DNA from: Mesorhabditis belari
Taxonomy: Eukaryota > Nematoda > Chromadorea > Rhabditida > Rhabditidae
DNA: 64,000 nt
Assembly: GCA_958450365.1 (NCBI GenBank)
Contig: CAUEEP010000909.1
Coordinates: 1,224,747-1,288,746, forward strand
Direction of reading: 5' to 3'
Part shown: in pieces, positions 51,250 to 63,198 of the stretch
Position numbering within the stretch: position 1 is the stretch's first letter
Layout of the letters: each line of letters starts with the position of its first letter
The notes under the pieces: model-generated
Databases searched by the model: none
The model's input: the letters and a program-made list of their open reading frames with translations, nothing else
Told to the model about the DNA's origin: nothing
Program-made: the position numbers and the translations under genes

Positions 51250-51500
51250 TTCTAAACGGGGCCAAGGACCGGGGCTAGTCTAGGACTGACTGAGCTAGTC
51301 TAGGACTCTGACTGAGTTAGTTCAGGCCAGATAAGACAAAACCAGTTGCCAGTCAGACAAAGCCAAACCTAGATTTGCCAGGTAAGGCTAGGAGCAGCCA
51401 GGTTCAGGCCAAAATGACCAAAAGACTTTTTGTGGGTCTGCAGCAAAGCCAGGCCAGAACTGGCCAGGCTGACTTCAAACCTGGCCTTGGTCCCACCTAG
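51250..51500. repeat. CAGGCCAG-type imperfect repeat
   Basis: Runs of CTAGTCTAGGACT, CCAGGTTCAGGCC and AGCCAGGCCAGAACTGGCCAGGC. The same word family occurs at 5900-6000, 10900-10980, 48070-48150 and 52905-52930. Confidence 0.6.
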
Positions 51501-51509
51501 CTTGACTTG

Positions 51510-53280
51510 AACCAGAAAAATTACCTTGAGAACAAGGTCGTAAAGTGACAAATTGCCAAGCAATGTAATGGCAAAAAGATAATATAAATTTTCCTTAAAA
51601 GGCTTGGTTCATTCTTCAGGACAGACTCCAGGTACAATAAGAACAATAAGAACAATAAGAATGATTTCGTGGGAGCCTATCCATTGGGTAAATAGTTCCC
51701 GTTTCCTGGAATCCTTTCCAAAGCCAACTTTGAACCGTCTGGGAAATTACATGAGTCAGAAGAAAAGAGAAAAATAAAAAGGAAATGAGTTGCGAGTGTT
51801 TTAAACCAAAAAAAAGGATAAATGATATGAAATCGTTGAATGAATTTGAATTTGAAAATCCATCCTGGGTAGAAAGGCTTATGAAAGGGATTAAAGCATG
51901 AGCTCGGTAAATCTCTTGAAGCATTAGTCAGAAAATTGTTTTCATAATCTTTGAAAGTCAGACATGCTTCAAAACCGATTCAGACATTTTCAGCTTCTTC
52001 AGGTTTTCCGGATAAAAGATTGTCAGGAATCAGGAATGCTATAAACTAAAGTTGATTAAGGATAGAAAACATGAGACAAGTTTACTGTAGCTGTAGTTTC
52101 TCGGCTTTTTTCTTTGCTTTTCTTTGCTTTCTTTGTTTTCCAAAGCTATTGTACCTTTCCAAAGTCCAAAAAGTTTCCAAATTGTTTTTCGAAACCGCAC
52201 TTGAAAGGGTCTAGTTGTGATCTTTGTTTCATTTGCCTGTAGCCAAAAGGAAAGCAATCTTGAAATCAGGACAATATTGAATGAAACTCATTCAATGCAC
52301 TTTAAAGACTGAATAAGAGAATTCAAAGAAGTTGATTAAAAAAAGCATGAGCTAAAGGAAATCTCTTGAATGGAACGTCAAATAGAGAACTTTGATGACT
52401 TATGATCTTATTTTCGACCCCAAAAATGCTCAGAAAAAGAAAATAGTCACGTTTGGAACGTTTATCTTTTTTCTAAATCATAAAATTACCCCTTAAAACC
52501 TCCTATTTACCGTTTAGCATCCAAATATTGGAACTTGTGAGGCAAAACTTTAAGTACAAATGAAAAATTTACCGAAACTTTGCGTATTTGATTTGGAAAC
52601 TTGCTGAGATTCTTTGAACTTCTATAAAATTCTATGAAATTCTATAAAATCAGTTCTATAGCTAATTTAAATCAAGTACCAAGCTTTTTCAAAACAACAA
52701 CTTGAAAGTACAATAACTACATTCATCATGGTTGCATTTCAAAGAAAATCATTCAGGCGATGCCAAATCACTCAAGTCATGCGTGGGTTTTCGCAAGGAA
52801 ACGGGTTCTTTGTACCAAATTCTGTGTCCAATTCTGAATAGACGAATCGAAAGTGTCCAGTGATCGGTGAAGAAATTATTCATAGATCACGTTCTAGACC
52901 AAATTTTCCAAGCCAAGCCAGGCCAGGCTACAGTTCAACTCAGAAAAAGCAATAATTGCCTGGAAATCTATGAAAAAGAAGTTGTATAAAGGGGATTTAT
53001 GAAGGGAAAAGGTCAGGAGATGTTTCGCAAAAAGATTCGCATAAAGAGAATCGAAAGGACAAAGGGAAAACTTCAAGAACGGATCGAAGATGACAAGCCA
53101 GTACAAGTCTAACACCAAAACATGCCTTGTTCAACATGTTTAGGTTTGGTTTAAACCCGTGGTAGACAAGAATGAACAAGATTGTTTCGGCATAAATCAA
53201 TTTTCTGAATGAACCCATTCCAGAATGAACCAATTTCCAGGTCAAGCGAAAATGCATGAAAAACACCATAGAAGGTCTAT
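51510..53280. other. gene-free stretch
   Basis: Several open frames up to about 100 codons (for example 51616-51924 and 52997-53293, minus) have hydrophobic runs but no consistent splice structure or motif. An (AATAAGAAC)n tract lies at 51636-51660. No gene is called. Confidence 0.4.
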
Positions 53281-53282
53281 TA

Positions 53283-54536
53283 GGTTGGTGCAAAAGAAAT
53301 TTCGGTCTATATAAAATGTTCTTATTTTTTTAATCTGAAGAGCTTATTTGATGTTCTTTTGTGCATTTGTACTCTTGGATATTTACTTTATTTTCGCATT
53401 TTTTCAAAGTCAGAGCTTTCACTTTTTAATTGATTTTTGCTTTAGATCATGGTGGATCAAAAGTATGTTCTGCGCACGTGTCTTCTCTATGACTTCAAAA
53501 TGGGCAAAAACGCTGCTGATTCACATCGTGATCTCTGTTCCGCCTTTGGAGAACAGGTTATCACCGAAAGATCATGCCAGCTCTGGTTTGCCCAATTCCG
53601 AGATGGTAATGAATCCCTTGAAGACGAATCGCATGGACATCGTGCCACAGCCATCGACAACAATGAATTGGAACAATTAATTGAAGCTGATCCAATGCAA
53701 ACAACACGAGAACTTGCCAAACATCTCAATGTGATCATTCAACAATTGTACGCCATTTGGAAATAATTGGAAAGACAAATCGTAATGGACAATGGGTTCC
53801 ACATCAATTGAGTGTTGAGAATCTAGGAGCACGCGTTTCGATCAGCCATATCTTGCTCCATAAGTCGAAAAGAAGCCATTTTTTTTGAGAATATCTTGAC
53901 GATGGATGAGAAGTGGATTCACTTTGATAATACTTCTCGAAAAAGACAATGGCTGAGCAAAGGTCAAGCGCCAATTCCAACTCCAAAGCCGGATTATCAT
54001 GGGCGCAAAGTGATGTTGTCTTGCTGGTGGAATATCAATGGACTTGTTCATTTTGAATTATTAGAGCCCGGAAAAACAGTCGATTCATCTTATTTTATTC
54101 AACAACTCAAGAAGGTTGACGAAATTTTGCGTGAAAAAGGCCTAAATCCCTCAACTATCAACTTTCTCCGTGATAATGCTCCAGCTCACACGGCAAAAAC
54201 CTCTTGTAAGGAACTAGAGAAGCTAGGATGGAAGGTCTTACCACATGCGCCGTATAGTCCAGACTTAGCACCCTCCGATTTTCACCTTTTCAGATCGATG
54301 CAACATTCCCTTGAGAATTGCCAGTTTAAGAATGCAAAAGAAGTCGAAAATTGGGTGACCAACTACTTTGCATCACAGAATCAAGCGTTCTTTGAGAAGG
54401 GGATCCGCAATCTGAAGCAACGTTGGAGGGATGTCATAGATAATAATGGTGCTTATTGTTTTAAATAAATTGTTATCTAAAAAAATTTTGGATGACTTTA
54501 ATGTTTGTAAAAAACGAAATTTCATTTGCACCAACC
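53283..54536 (+). mobile_element. mariner transposon, second family (1254 bp)
   Basis: Inverted ends GGTTGGTGCAAAAGAAATTT and mirror, flanked by TA at 53281-53282 and 54537-54538. It encodes a nearly complete transposase on the plus strand. The transposase differs clearly from that of the mariner at 7384. Confidence 0.92.
53449..54468 (+). pseudogene. mariner transposase with frameshift(s)
   Basis: The first frame (53449-53766) has VDQKYVLRTCLLYDFKMGK and the helix-turn-helix TTRELAKHLNV. The frame then slips by about one base near 53735, since the next frame reads STIVRHLEIIGKTNRNGQW. A second disruption lies near 53870-53890. From 53896 the catalytic part is open to the end: LTMDEKWIHFDN, FLRDNAPAHTAK and YSPDLAPSDFHLF keep all three Asp residues (DD34D). 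Total length of about 340 residues is normal for the family. Inactive as it stands. Confidence 0.88.
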
Positions 54537-54654
54537 TAGTAATTGTTCCTACATTGTTCCTAGAGTAAAATTACCAGGCCAAGACAAGCCAAACAGTAAG
54601 TAAGTAAGTCAAACAACTAGATAATTTGCGCTTGAGCAACTCGAGAAGATCTTA

Positions 54655-55525
54655 AAGTCCTTGCGATCTTTTTCCGAGAAAATCCTGGGTTGACGCTTTA
54701 AACCGTGGTAAAACTACGGTATCCCTTCAATTTACGCGAAATTTCATTTTTTTTATTCTTGTTCATTTCATTTTATTCTTTTGAAGGCCTTTTCAAATAA
54801 AAAGTCAAAAAACAAAGCTTCCGCCATAGAAAATGATAAAAACTACTTAACTTAACATTAGTTGACATCAAGTTCGTGGAACAGATCGTCGGGAAGAAGG
54901 TGGATCTAAAAACTCTACAAACAAAGCTTCCGCCACAGAAAATGCTGTTAAAAACGGAACTTAGCTTTATCCTTTTTGTTTACTAAAAAAAGAAATGCGG
55001 CTGTTTCCCTGAATCACCTTTTGAAAGTTTCGTGGTCTTTTGTCAAAAAAAGTTCGTTTCGTGGTCTTTTGCAATTTTTTTTTTAATAAAAAGTCTTCTG
55101 AAATTGTTTTTTATTTTATTAAGTTCCACATGCACCAGTTTATTTGATCAGAATTCAAAGAACAAGCGTATGAACAACAATTTTAGCATTCCAGCAAAAC
55201 GCAAGGCTTGGTACGCATTGCGTTATCTCGGACACGCAAATGTTTGTGAAGACCTTCACATACAGCCAAGAGAGATATCCTTGCCAACTTTGTGATATCC
55301 TATTGAGCCCACGAGGGATTTTGTGCAATGTCGCCCAACGTCGACCCCAACTTTCAAACGACCATGATTCAGGGAAACAGCCAGAAACGCAACTACATCA
55401 GAAAAACGCAAAAGAATAAAATGAAAGGAACAAGAATAAAAAAAATGAAATTTCGCACAGATTAGGAGGAGTACGGTAGTTTTACCACGCTTGAAAGCGC
55501 CAACCCAGGATTTTCTCGGAAAAAG
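54655..55525. repeat. foldback element, arms of about 130 bp
   Basis: TTTTTCCGAGAAAATCCTGG and CCAGGATTTTCTCGGAAAAA mark the outer arms (54665 and 55500). AATTTCATTTTTTTTATTCT pairs with 55435-55455. An inner pair GGCTGTTTCCCTGAATCA / TGATTCAGGGAAACAGCC lies at 55000 and 55364. No ORF inside. Confidence 0.8.
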
Positions 55526-55838
55526 GTCGCAATTCTTAAATTGGCCCAGTAATAGATTCAAGACTCTCACATCACTCTAGGAGAATTTCCAAGAAAAGGA
55601 GGATTTTTTCACTATTAGTTGAGTAAAAACAAGTGCAACTGGACTGAAAATGTGTTTTGTATGTTCTATGCAGTAGATATTGTAGAAAGTGATACAATGA
55701 ACGATGATGCATCCATTTATTGAACTCATTTACTTCTTTGAGTCCCAGTTCATTGCAATACATTCTTGAGTGGGAAACCAATTTTTGCACAATTCGGCCT
55801 CTTTTCCTTTGATTGCGTTTTCTTTCACTTTCTTCAGC

Positions 55839-58800
55839 TCAGTCAGAACAATTGTGTAAACAGTCGTTTTGCAGTTGGATCGCTGAAAACTTCGCTTGGC
55901 TAACTATGGCAGTTTTCAGTCTCAGCTTGGATTTTCCAACAACTTCAGCAATACAATTGGGAAATCATATACTGCTAAGCACTTGTCCAGGTCTAAGAGT
56001 TCCTAAAAAACCCACATTTTTGATTTTTCCTTCTGAAAGACTGTATGATGCACATTTCTCAGCAACTCTCCCAGCGAACACCGTTGGTTCCAAGTCTTTC
56101 CCTTGTGGATCATCGAGAAAATCTTTCACCCAGTCAAGGGCAATCTGGCAATGTAACATTTATCAGCAGAACTAGCTTTAACGTTAAAATTTGGTTACTC
56201 ACCGGACAAAACTCGCAGAAAGCCAGCTTTGTCATATCAGCCGCGGAAATTGTTGCTGGATCGGGTTTCTTCGGGTCTGGAATGTCGACACAAATATCAT
56301 CGATTCCAGTGATTTTCTGAATCCAATCACAGCATTTGATCACGTTCACAAAAATGCCTAAAGAGTTGATGTTTTGGAGAATGCTGGCTTTTACAATTCA
56401 CCGATATTTTCTCCCTCATAGTTACATTCTTGCACCATTGAGACCAATCCGAGGAGAATGGAGCGAGAATGCGGGAATGCTCGAAAGAGTGGCCCACCAG
56501 AGTCACCCTGGAGTTGAAATTTGTTTGATCAAAGCGAAAATTGAATGTAAACGAGTGTGTGATTATGTTCATCACTACCGCCAAACGAAAACCAATTGCA
56601 GTGCTCAGTGATCATGAAACAAATCTCTCACTGCACATCCGCGCGAAATGCGTTTTCTGATGAAATTTCTTCTAATCTATACCATTCGACGTAGAATTGT
56701 GTGCTGATTTCAACTTTTTCAATATTATTATAGCATCACTTCTTAATAAACTCTAAGATTTTTGAACATTTTGAGCATTAAAATAAAGATAACATGGAAA
56801 AAGCTGTCCTTTTGCGCTGTTTTCTGGTGCTCGTCCCTAAAACCATAACCATAACATAACTTTTTATAGAAAGGATATTTTTGCATACTTTTTTACCAAA
56901 ATAACTGCAACAAAATGTAAAAGAAAAATTATTAAACGAAATTTTTTTTTCTAATAAACTTTTTTTGAAAACCAGGCCTCCAAACTTTACCCATGTTTTC
57001 GGAAAATTGGTGGACTTTCTATTGGGTTGGGGAGAATGAGTCGGCGCCGAAATTTAAAGAAACTTTTTGCACCCATAAAACCTTCTTTAAATACACGTTT
57101 TGTTTCATCAAAATGGTCCACTATTTCTTTACAAAATGGCTTTTGAGAGATTCCACAAAGCTTTTCTTTTTTGGGATTTTATGGATTCCCAAACACAGCT
57201 AATCAAAATGACAAAAAGTCCGACTCATTGCTTGAACAGTTTCTTCCACATAAACCTCCTTTGGTGTTTATATAAAAAAGATAGAGCACACTCAATTACA
57301 TAAGTTGCCAAATTTTCAGGAAGATCCCTCCAACCGTTTACTCTAGATGACAGTTTATCGATTTTGTGAAAAAATGATCCTTTGTTGAGTTGAGGCGCTG
57401 TTTGAGTTCTCTTTTAAATATTATTTTGTAGAGAATTAGTTACCCTTCTACGGATATCAAACGCATATCATTTGACAAAGTCTGCTATAAGTTTTAGAAA
57501 TTTCTTTGATTTTCGGCGCCGACTCATTCTCCCCAACCCAATACTTTAAAAACTCTAGGTTTATAAAATAATTTGTTTGATGTTAAAATGTAAAAAAACT
57601 TTTCAAAGCTCTTCTTTTAAATAAAAACAAAGCGAAATCTGATTGCAGACTAGAAAATTTTTTGCTATGATCTTGAAAATATGATCGACTTTTAATTTTT
57701 TGGACTCTTCAGAAAGAGCTGCTTTTTGGTCAGACGGCTTTCAAAATCATTATGATCTTTGGAATCAGCACAAAATTCTGCGTCGAATGGTATATATTAG
57801 AAGAAATTTCATCAGAAAACACATTTTTACCATGTTTCGCGCCGATGTACACTTTTCAATCTTGGAAAAAACGAAAACCTGTACCTCACAAGCACCCGCA
57901 TCCAAACTATAAGCACAGAGTTGAGTTTCATCAAACCGTTCCTTATCATCAGCATCCGATATTCTTGCTTTACATCCTTCTACACTCCAAATAAGATTCA
58001 TGATAAGTGATTGGAGAATCGCAGGTTGAGAATTAGCACTTGTATTCATCATTCCCCATCCAATGATCTGCCCCTCGGCGAGACTTGGCTTAGCTTTCGG
58101 GATCACGATTCGATTGATCTTTTCACCGAATAGAAGAGGGTATTTGAGCTGAATTGAAATCAAATCTGAATCTTTTTCTAAACAGCTATCTTGTCAAAAC
58201 CTGCAAAAGAGCCACGTCTCCTCGTCGAATCCCATTAAACCCTATCTCTACGTCTTTTAGAGTAAAATATGCAGCCACGAATCTTCTCATCTAAATCTTC
58301 TCATCTAAATCTTCACATCTTCAATCTTCAATCTTCTCATCTTCTTATCAAAGTTTAGATTAAGTTAAAGACTAGATTTGAAGCTTTAAAAGGAACAAGA
58401 AAAAGACCGACGTGAGTTGTGTCCAATGGCTGTTTGACTCGTTTAGTTCCCACCAAAACGAGGAGATCTTTCGCAAGTACGAGGCTGAAAGGGAAAGTGC
58501 AAAGACTTGCTCAAAACCCAACTATCGTAATTATTCTAATCTACCCTTCTCCAATAGAATACCCCTCTCTCGACCCCTCAAAATCGAGACTTTTCCGGAC
58601 TTCTTTTTAGCTAGAATGGGAGATTTAGGTTTAGATAGAAGAATTTCATCCTCGGTAGTAAAATTGGAAACATCGGATCATTTATCACTTTCAAAAAATT
58701 CAAAGATTTCCACAGGGATTTTTTTGGGAGATTCTTTATGGGGTCTGGGTAAGAAAATAATTTCACATTTAAACATGTTTTTGGTGCGTTTTGAACCAAG

Positions 58801-60979
58801 GTCTATCGTTTCGAATACAAGGTGAGCCATAATTGTCGCAACAAGGTATCACGCTGATTGAAGGACAATAACTCATTGATTTAAGCTTCATTTCTGGTTT
58901 TATTTTGTGTTTTTATTGTATTTGGAATATAATTGAGACTTTTTCATATAAAATGTGTTGTTTTTTAGAATGGCTGGAAAATCCCCATCGACAATCGATC
59001 ATCGAATTGCACAAGCGAGGAGTCTCGGTGCCGGAGTATAATAAGCGTCTTAAAGTCGACAGAAGTGTCATTTTCCGTACTATACGAAACTACGGGAACA
59101 ATTGCTGATGCACCAAGAAGCGGTAGACGTCCAACTGTCGTCACAAAGACAAACATCAAGCGAGTGAGGGACCGAATTTGGAAGAAGCCAAACCAGTCGG
59201 CAAGGCAAATGGCAAAGAAGATGGCGATTTCAAGCACCTCAAAAATAGGCGCAAACTTACTGCTTACAAGAAAAACAAGGCTCAACTTCTTTTGAGTGCC
59301 GCTAAAAACAAGCGGAAATTGAAAGCGGATCAGTTATTAACGCGCCTCAATGGAATCGACCATCACAATATGTTTTTCACAGATGAAAAGATATTTACCT
59401 TTCTAGAAGCCAGAGCTTATTCAAAGCCCCAGAAAACATAGAAAGCTTGAAGAAATCACCGTTGAAAGTGTGGGAAGAGCTCGATCCAGCCTATTTGGTC
59501 GCCACCATTGACGCCTTCCCAAAACGCCTGCTCAAATGCTAATGATGGCCGATTCGAATTTGATATTTCATTTATAATTGTTACTGTACAATAAATGTTA
59601 TTCAGTGAAAAATTTGTCTTTTTTTCCTCTTGTCTGCCTTAAAATCAGAACTTTATTTTGTTGCGCCAATTACGGCGCACCCTGTAGTTTTTAACAATTT
59701 TAAAATATTGATTCAAGTGGGGGACCCCTACTTACTTTTTGGCCGACCGATTTTGGGGGGTTGAAAAATAGAAGACCCGGGTCTATTGGAATATTTACGG
59801 TACTCACCGTTTTGGCTGCTGCACCATCTCTTCCAAACAATGTGCAACTGTGAGGATCCATTCCCGGGCAATCACCGTTCCCCCGCAAGCATACATCCAG
59901 CTAAAGTTGCTGTTTTCGATTTTGCAGGGTGATCAAAAAGTCCCCGCACACTTGTAAATGACTCATTTTTTAAATGAAAGCTAAAACAAAAGGCTAAAAC
60001 AAAATTTCCCGTATTTTATAGTATTTTGATGCTGAAATTCTGATGAACATTTTTATAAGTAAGACTCCGATCAGAAATTTTTACCCTTTTCAAGAAGCCT
60101 GCATTCGAGGCAAACCGCCCATCAGACAAACACAGTTTCGCATGTTTTTGAAGACTATTTTACGTTTTTATTTTGACGAGAGATTTGATTCTTTTAAAAT
60201 AACAATTGAACTGTTACTTGAAACAAAATTGTAGATTTAAAAGGTCTTTTGAAGGATTTTTCAATTGAAAAGAGTTTCAAATAGGTGAGCGCGATGACAG
60301 TTTGCCTCCAGCGCACTACAATGGTTCTTTGAAGAGCTAGGTGGCTTTGATCAGGATGGTTTAGGTGTAGAAATGCTCCCCAGAGTTTCAGCTTCAAAAT
60401 ACGATATAGTAAGTTGAATTTCGATTTGGGTTTTAGCTGAAAAATCGAGCTTCTTTTGTAACTTTTTGATCACCATGTAAAGAGGAGTAGTTAAAGTCTA
60501 ACAGAAAGAGAAGTAGTTAAAGTCGAAATGCTTAGGCCAGCCGTGTGAACCCAGAAAAAGGGATCAGAACCCAGAAAAGCCAGGGCTAAATCACATCAAA
60601 TTAGCCTGCCAATTCTAGGTTCAACACCGAAAAAACCCTGACTGATTTGAGATTTGACCAAGCTGCTCAAAAGATTGACTTTGTGGTTCGTTAGCAAAAA
60701 TGATCATCGACAAAAACACAACAAAAACAAAAAGGCAAAAATGATCACTGACCCTTTACTCGTATTTATAAAGATGGCCGCCATGAATGGATAGTGATTC
60801 ATCACTTCTCCACCATTATAAACCTTCAGAACACGTTTCTGAACTGATAAATATTACATTTTCTAGAAATTTTCCTTAAGCAAGACTTGAACTTCCATTA
60901 TAAAGCTTACATCACTTTCATTATGCCCAAAAACCATCCACGGTAAAAAACAAAGAATACTTATTTTGTAGAATGACAT
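55839..60979 (-). CDS. trypsin-like secreted serine protease (S1A)
   Basis: About ten exons: 60911-60979, 60753-60838, 59808-59909, 58408-58484, about 58201-58300, 57885-58177, 56402-56507, 56203-56357, 55973-56144, 55839-55882. It has a signal peptide, MSFYKISILCFLPWMVFG. The protease domain start reads KVYNGGEVMNHYPFMAAIF. Catalytic His is in CGGTVIAREWILTVAHCL, Asp in KDSDLISIQLKYPLLFGE, and Ser in CEGDSGGPLF. A C-terminal extension with several Cys (CCDWIQKI, CEFCP) follows. The exon carrying GFNGIRRGDVALLQ does not join its neighbours in phase in my model, so that junction is wrong or the gene carries a lesion there. Introns hold a foldback element with MITE family 1 inside it, and a MITE family 3 element containing a Tc1. 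Secreted endopeptidase; target unknown. Confidence 0.75.
56635..57850. repeat. foldback element with TGCACATCCGCGCGAAA-type ends, containing a MITE
   Basis: 56635-56716 and 57765-57850 are inverted relatives sharing GATGAAATTTCTTCTAAT, TACCATTCGACG and GTGCTGATT. The MITE family 1 element at 57022-57541 sits inside. The same terminal sequence occurs at 33131-33240 and mirrored at 34255-34360, at the core of the giant palindrome. Confidence 0.6.
57022..57541. mobile_element. MITE family 1, copy 2 (520 bp)
   Basis: The same 30-bp ends as copy 1 (TTGGGTTGGGGAGAATGAGT), flanked by TA at 57020-57021 and 57542-57543. It is in an intron of the serine protease. Confidence 0.9.
58525..59800. mobile_element. 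MITE family 3, copy 2, split by a Tc1-like insertion
   Basis: The left part (58525-58816) and right part (59687-59800) align with the left and right parts of the MITE at 17921-18371, including GGGGGACCCCTACTTACTTT and TTTTGGGGGGTTGAAAA. TA flanks the ends. The interior is interrupted at 58818-59684 by a complete Tc1-type unit. Confidence 0.85.
58818..59684 (+). mobile_element. Tc1-like element (867 bp), internally deleted, nested in a MITE
   Basis: Inverted ends CAAGGTGAGCCATAATTGTC and CAGGGTGCGCCGTAATTGGC (read inward) with TA on both sides. Transposase pieces on the plus strand: SIIELHKRGVSVPEYNKRLK, the APRSGRRPTVVTKTN linker, a second HTH, FFTDEKIFTF (first catalytic Asp), then a large deletion and ATIDAFPKRLLKC. 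Several frameshifts. Same family as 26157-27872. Confidence 0.85.
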
Positions 60980-61359
60980 AATTTGTACAAAACGCTTGAA
61001 AAGTTGGCTAAATATTTTTGTTTTCTTGATTTTCACAAGTCTTTTTGTACATCAAGTCTAGAATTTTAATGAAACTTGAAAAGTAAAAATGAAAAAAGAA
61101 AAAAAGCACGTGAAACTTCAACGCAATGCTAATGAAGCACAAAGTTCGACATCAAAATCGAAAGTGCAATTTGTCAGAAGATAAAGATCGAATGGAATTT
61201 CCTTTTCATTTCGATCTTTTCTTTCAGTCAAGAAAGCCAGAGCTTGTCGTTGTTTTGCTCAAATGACTGTCTGCAAACAGTGTCAGCTCAAATTACTAGC
61301 GCTAAGCATTCTGAATTTTTGTGTGAAGCTTCACACAGATTCATTTTTTCTGATTTTAG

Positions 61360-63198
61360 ATGATTTCTTTTTGTCTTTTTGCCAGCTTTCTTGTTTTATC
61401 AAGTCAAGGAGATGATTCAATCAAATCAGCAGGTAAAAATTGAATATTTAACCTTATCTGGAACAGTTTTGATCTCAGATTTGACCAAATTCAGCTGTAA
61501 GGTCCATTTGAATCGGGTTTAAAATTGATCAATGATTAATTAGAGCAATTTTCAAGCCTTAAAATGTAGACAAAACAAAGGATAAAGCAAGAAAATACTG
61601 AATTAACGTTCTAGATTCACCAACAGTCCCGCAAATCCCGATCCGACCAGCTCAAGATCAGCCAGGTTCGGTGAGGTGAACAATGTTTTGTCAAAACTCC
61701 CAACCATTCAGAATTTCCATGAGGCGGGCATCTTTTTTTGTCAAATTCCAAAGAACGGAGCTACAATTATGCAAATTATTCTGTGCGATCTTTTTCGATA
61801 TTATAAAGGGATTCCATTCAAAGTGGAATATGGACAGGGAAAGCAATCGAGGTAAGGAAAAGTGAAGAAAGAAGGAAAGTTGGATGACTAGAGTGCCGAA
61901 AAAATCAATATTGAATTGAACAAGAGAATTCGAAAGCTTGTCACATGTGTTATATGACTCCAATTCGAAAGCTTTTGGTACGTAAATGTAGCCAAGTTCC
62001 CGGGCTTTAAATCTCTATATAACACTTACCACTTTTGAAATAAGTTAGACATTTGCTAGCTGCTTTTACGAAAAGTTCTGCCAGAACTTTTGGATCATCT
62101 TGTATTAGCCTGAATTGTTCATTTTGAATTAGCTAAGTCCACTGAATTGCAAGCCTGTAAGGTTCTGTCTCAAGCATAAACTTGAGATTCAAAATTTTCC
62201 TTCAGCAATTGTCAAGCGGAAGGCTGGTACAAGAAGTTGAGTGGGATTCGAAGTCAAAACAATACATGGGAACCGAATCAAGAAGACACGCTGATTGCCG
62301 TCATTCGTCACCCGCTTAAGCGCTTTCTTTCGCTCTATAGATACCTATGCGAGTGAGTGATTGTATCAAATACTAGACATACTTGCTATTTTTTTAAAAG
62401 TTTCTGTTAGTTTAAAAGTTTAAAAGACATACTTGTTCTATTGTTCTTTAGCTAAAGCTATTGTTAGCTATTCTCCAGGCAACTCCAAATGTGCGGCTCG
62501 GCAAATATTCACGAATTCACAAAAGATGTCTACACTTTGCTCACGACGAGATCGACTCATGGCACTCATTTCAAAGATTCTGATCAAAAAATCGTTGAAT
62601 ACCATGCACAGCCCCAAACCTGGTAATCAGATAAGAAAGAAGTTTTAATACTTGTACAATTCTAGGTTCATTTTGTCTTTAAAGTGCCAAAGTTCTATTC
62701 TGAACAAAAGAAGTTTACTGTTAGAGCTTTAGGTTCTGCATTTTGTCTCACAACAGTCAGAAGTTTCACTTAATCCGCAATGAAGGAGATCGACTGGCAA
62801 TGCACAGTGAACTGAAAACAGCTTTTGAAGAGGCTAAAGTGCCGAAGTTCTATTCTGATCAGGTAGACTATTGGACAATATCAATTGTATCAGTCATCAG
62901 CTCCAAACTTCCATTAAGTCATCTATTAAAATACTTAAGTTCAGAGCTGAACTTGGCTCTTAAAGAGAATAAATATTAAAGAGATTAAAAGGAATTTAGC
63001 TATTGCTGAGCTTTACAAAACCTAGAGTCCATATTTTAGGTCTTGTTCCATGTTGTCTACTCCGATACAGCACATGCGAATAAAGATAAAGATCGCACAA
63101 AACAGTTGGAAACTTCATTTACACAAAATCCTTTGTCAATGGCCTATTTCAACGCGATCTACTACAAAGATTTTGAGCTTTTCGGTTATCAGAAGTGA
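61360..63198 (+). CDS. nematode carbohydrate-sulfotransferase-like protein
   Basis: Six exons: 61360-61432, an exon ending at 61851, 62206-62352, 62479-62622, 62757-62862, 63040-63198. It has a signal sequence or anchor, MISFCLFASFLVLSSQGDD. The 5' phosphosulfate-binding region reads FFCQIPKNGATIMQIILCDL. The 3' phosphate-binding motif reads TLIAVIRHPLKRFLSLYRYL. The C-terminal part has HAQPQT, IRNEGDRLAMHSELK, FHVVYSDTAH and YYKDFELFGYQK. This order fits the Sulfotransfer_2/CHST-like family of nematodes, Golgi enzymes that move sulfate from PAPS to glycans. TTTTAG immediately precedes the ATG and could be a trans-splice acceptor. The start of exon 2 is uncertain (frame ARFGEVNNVLSKLPTI fits an acceptor near 61660). 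Confidence 0.8.

Noticed and set aside
52894..53293. A third serpentine receptor suggested by hydrophobic minus-strand frames
   Set aside because: No receptor motifs, and exon phases could not be linked.
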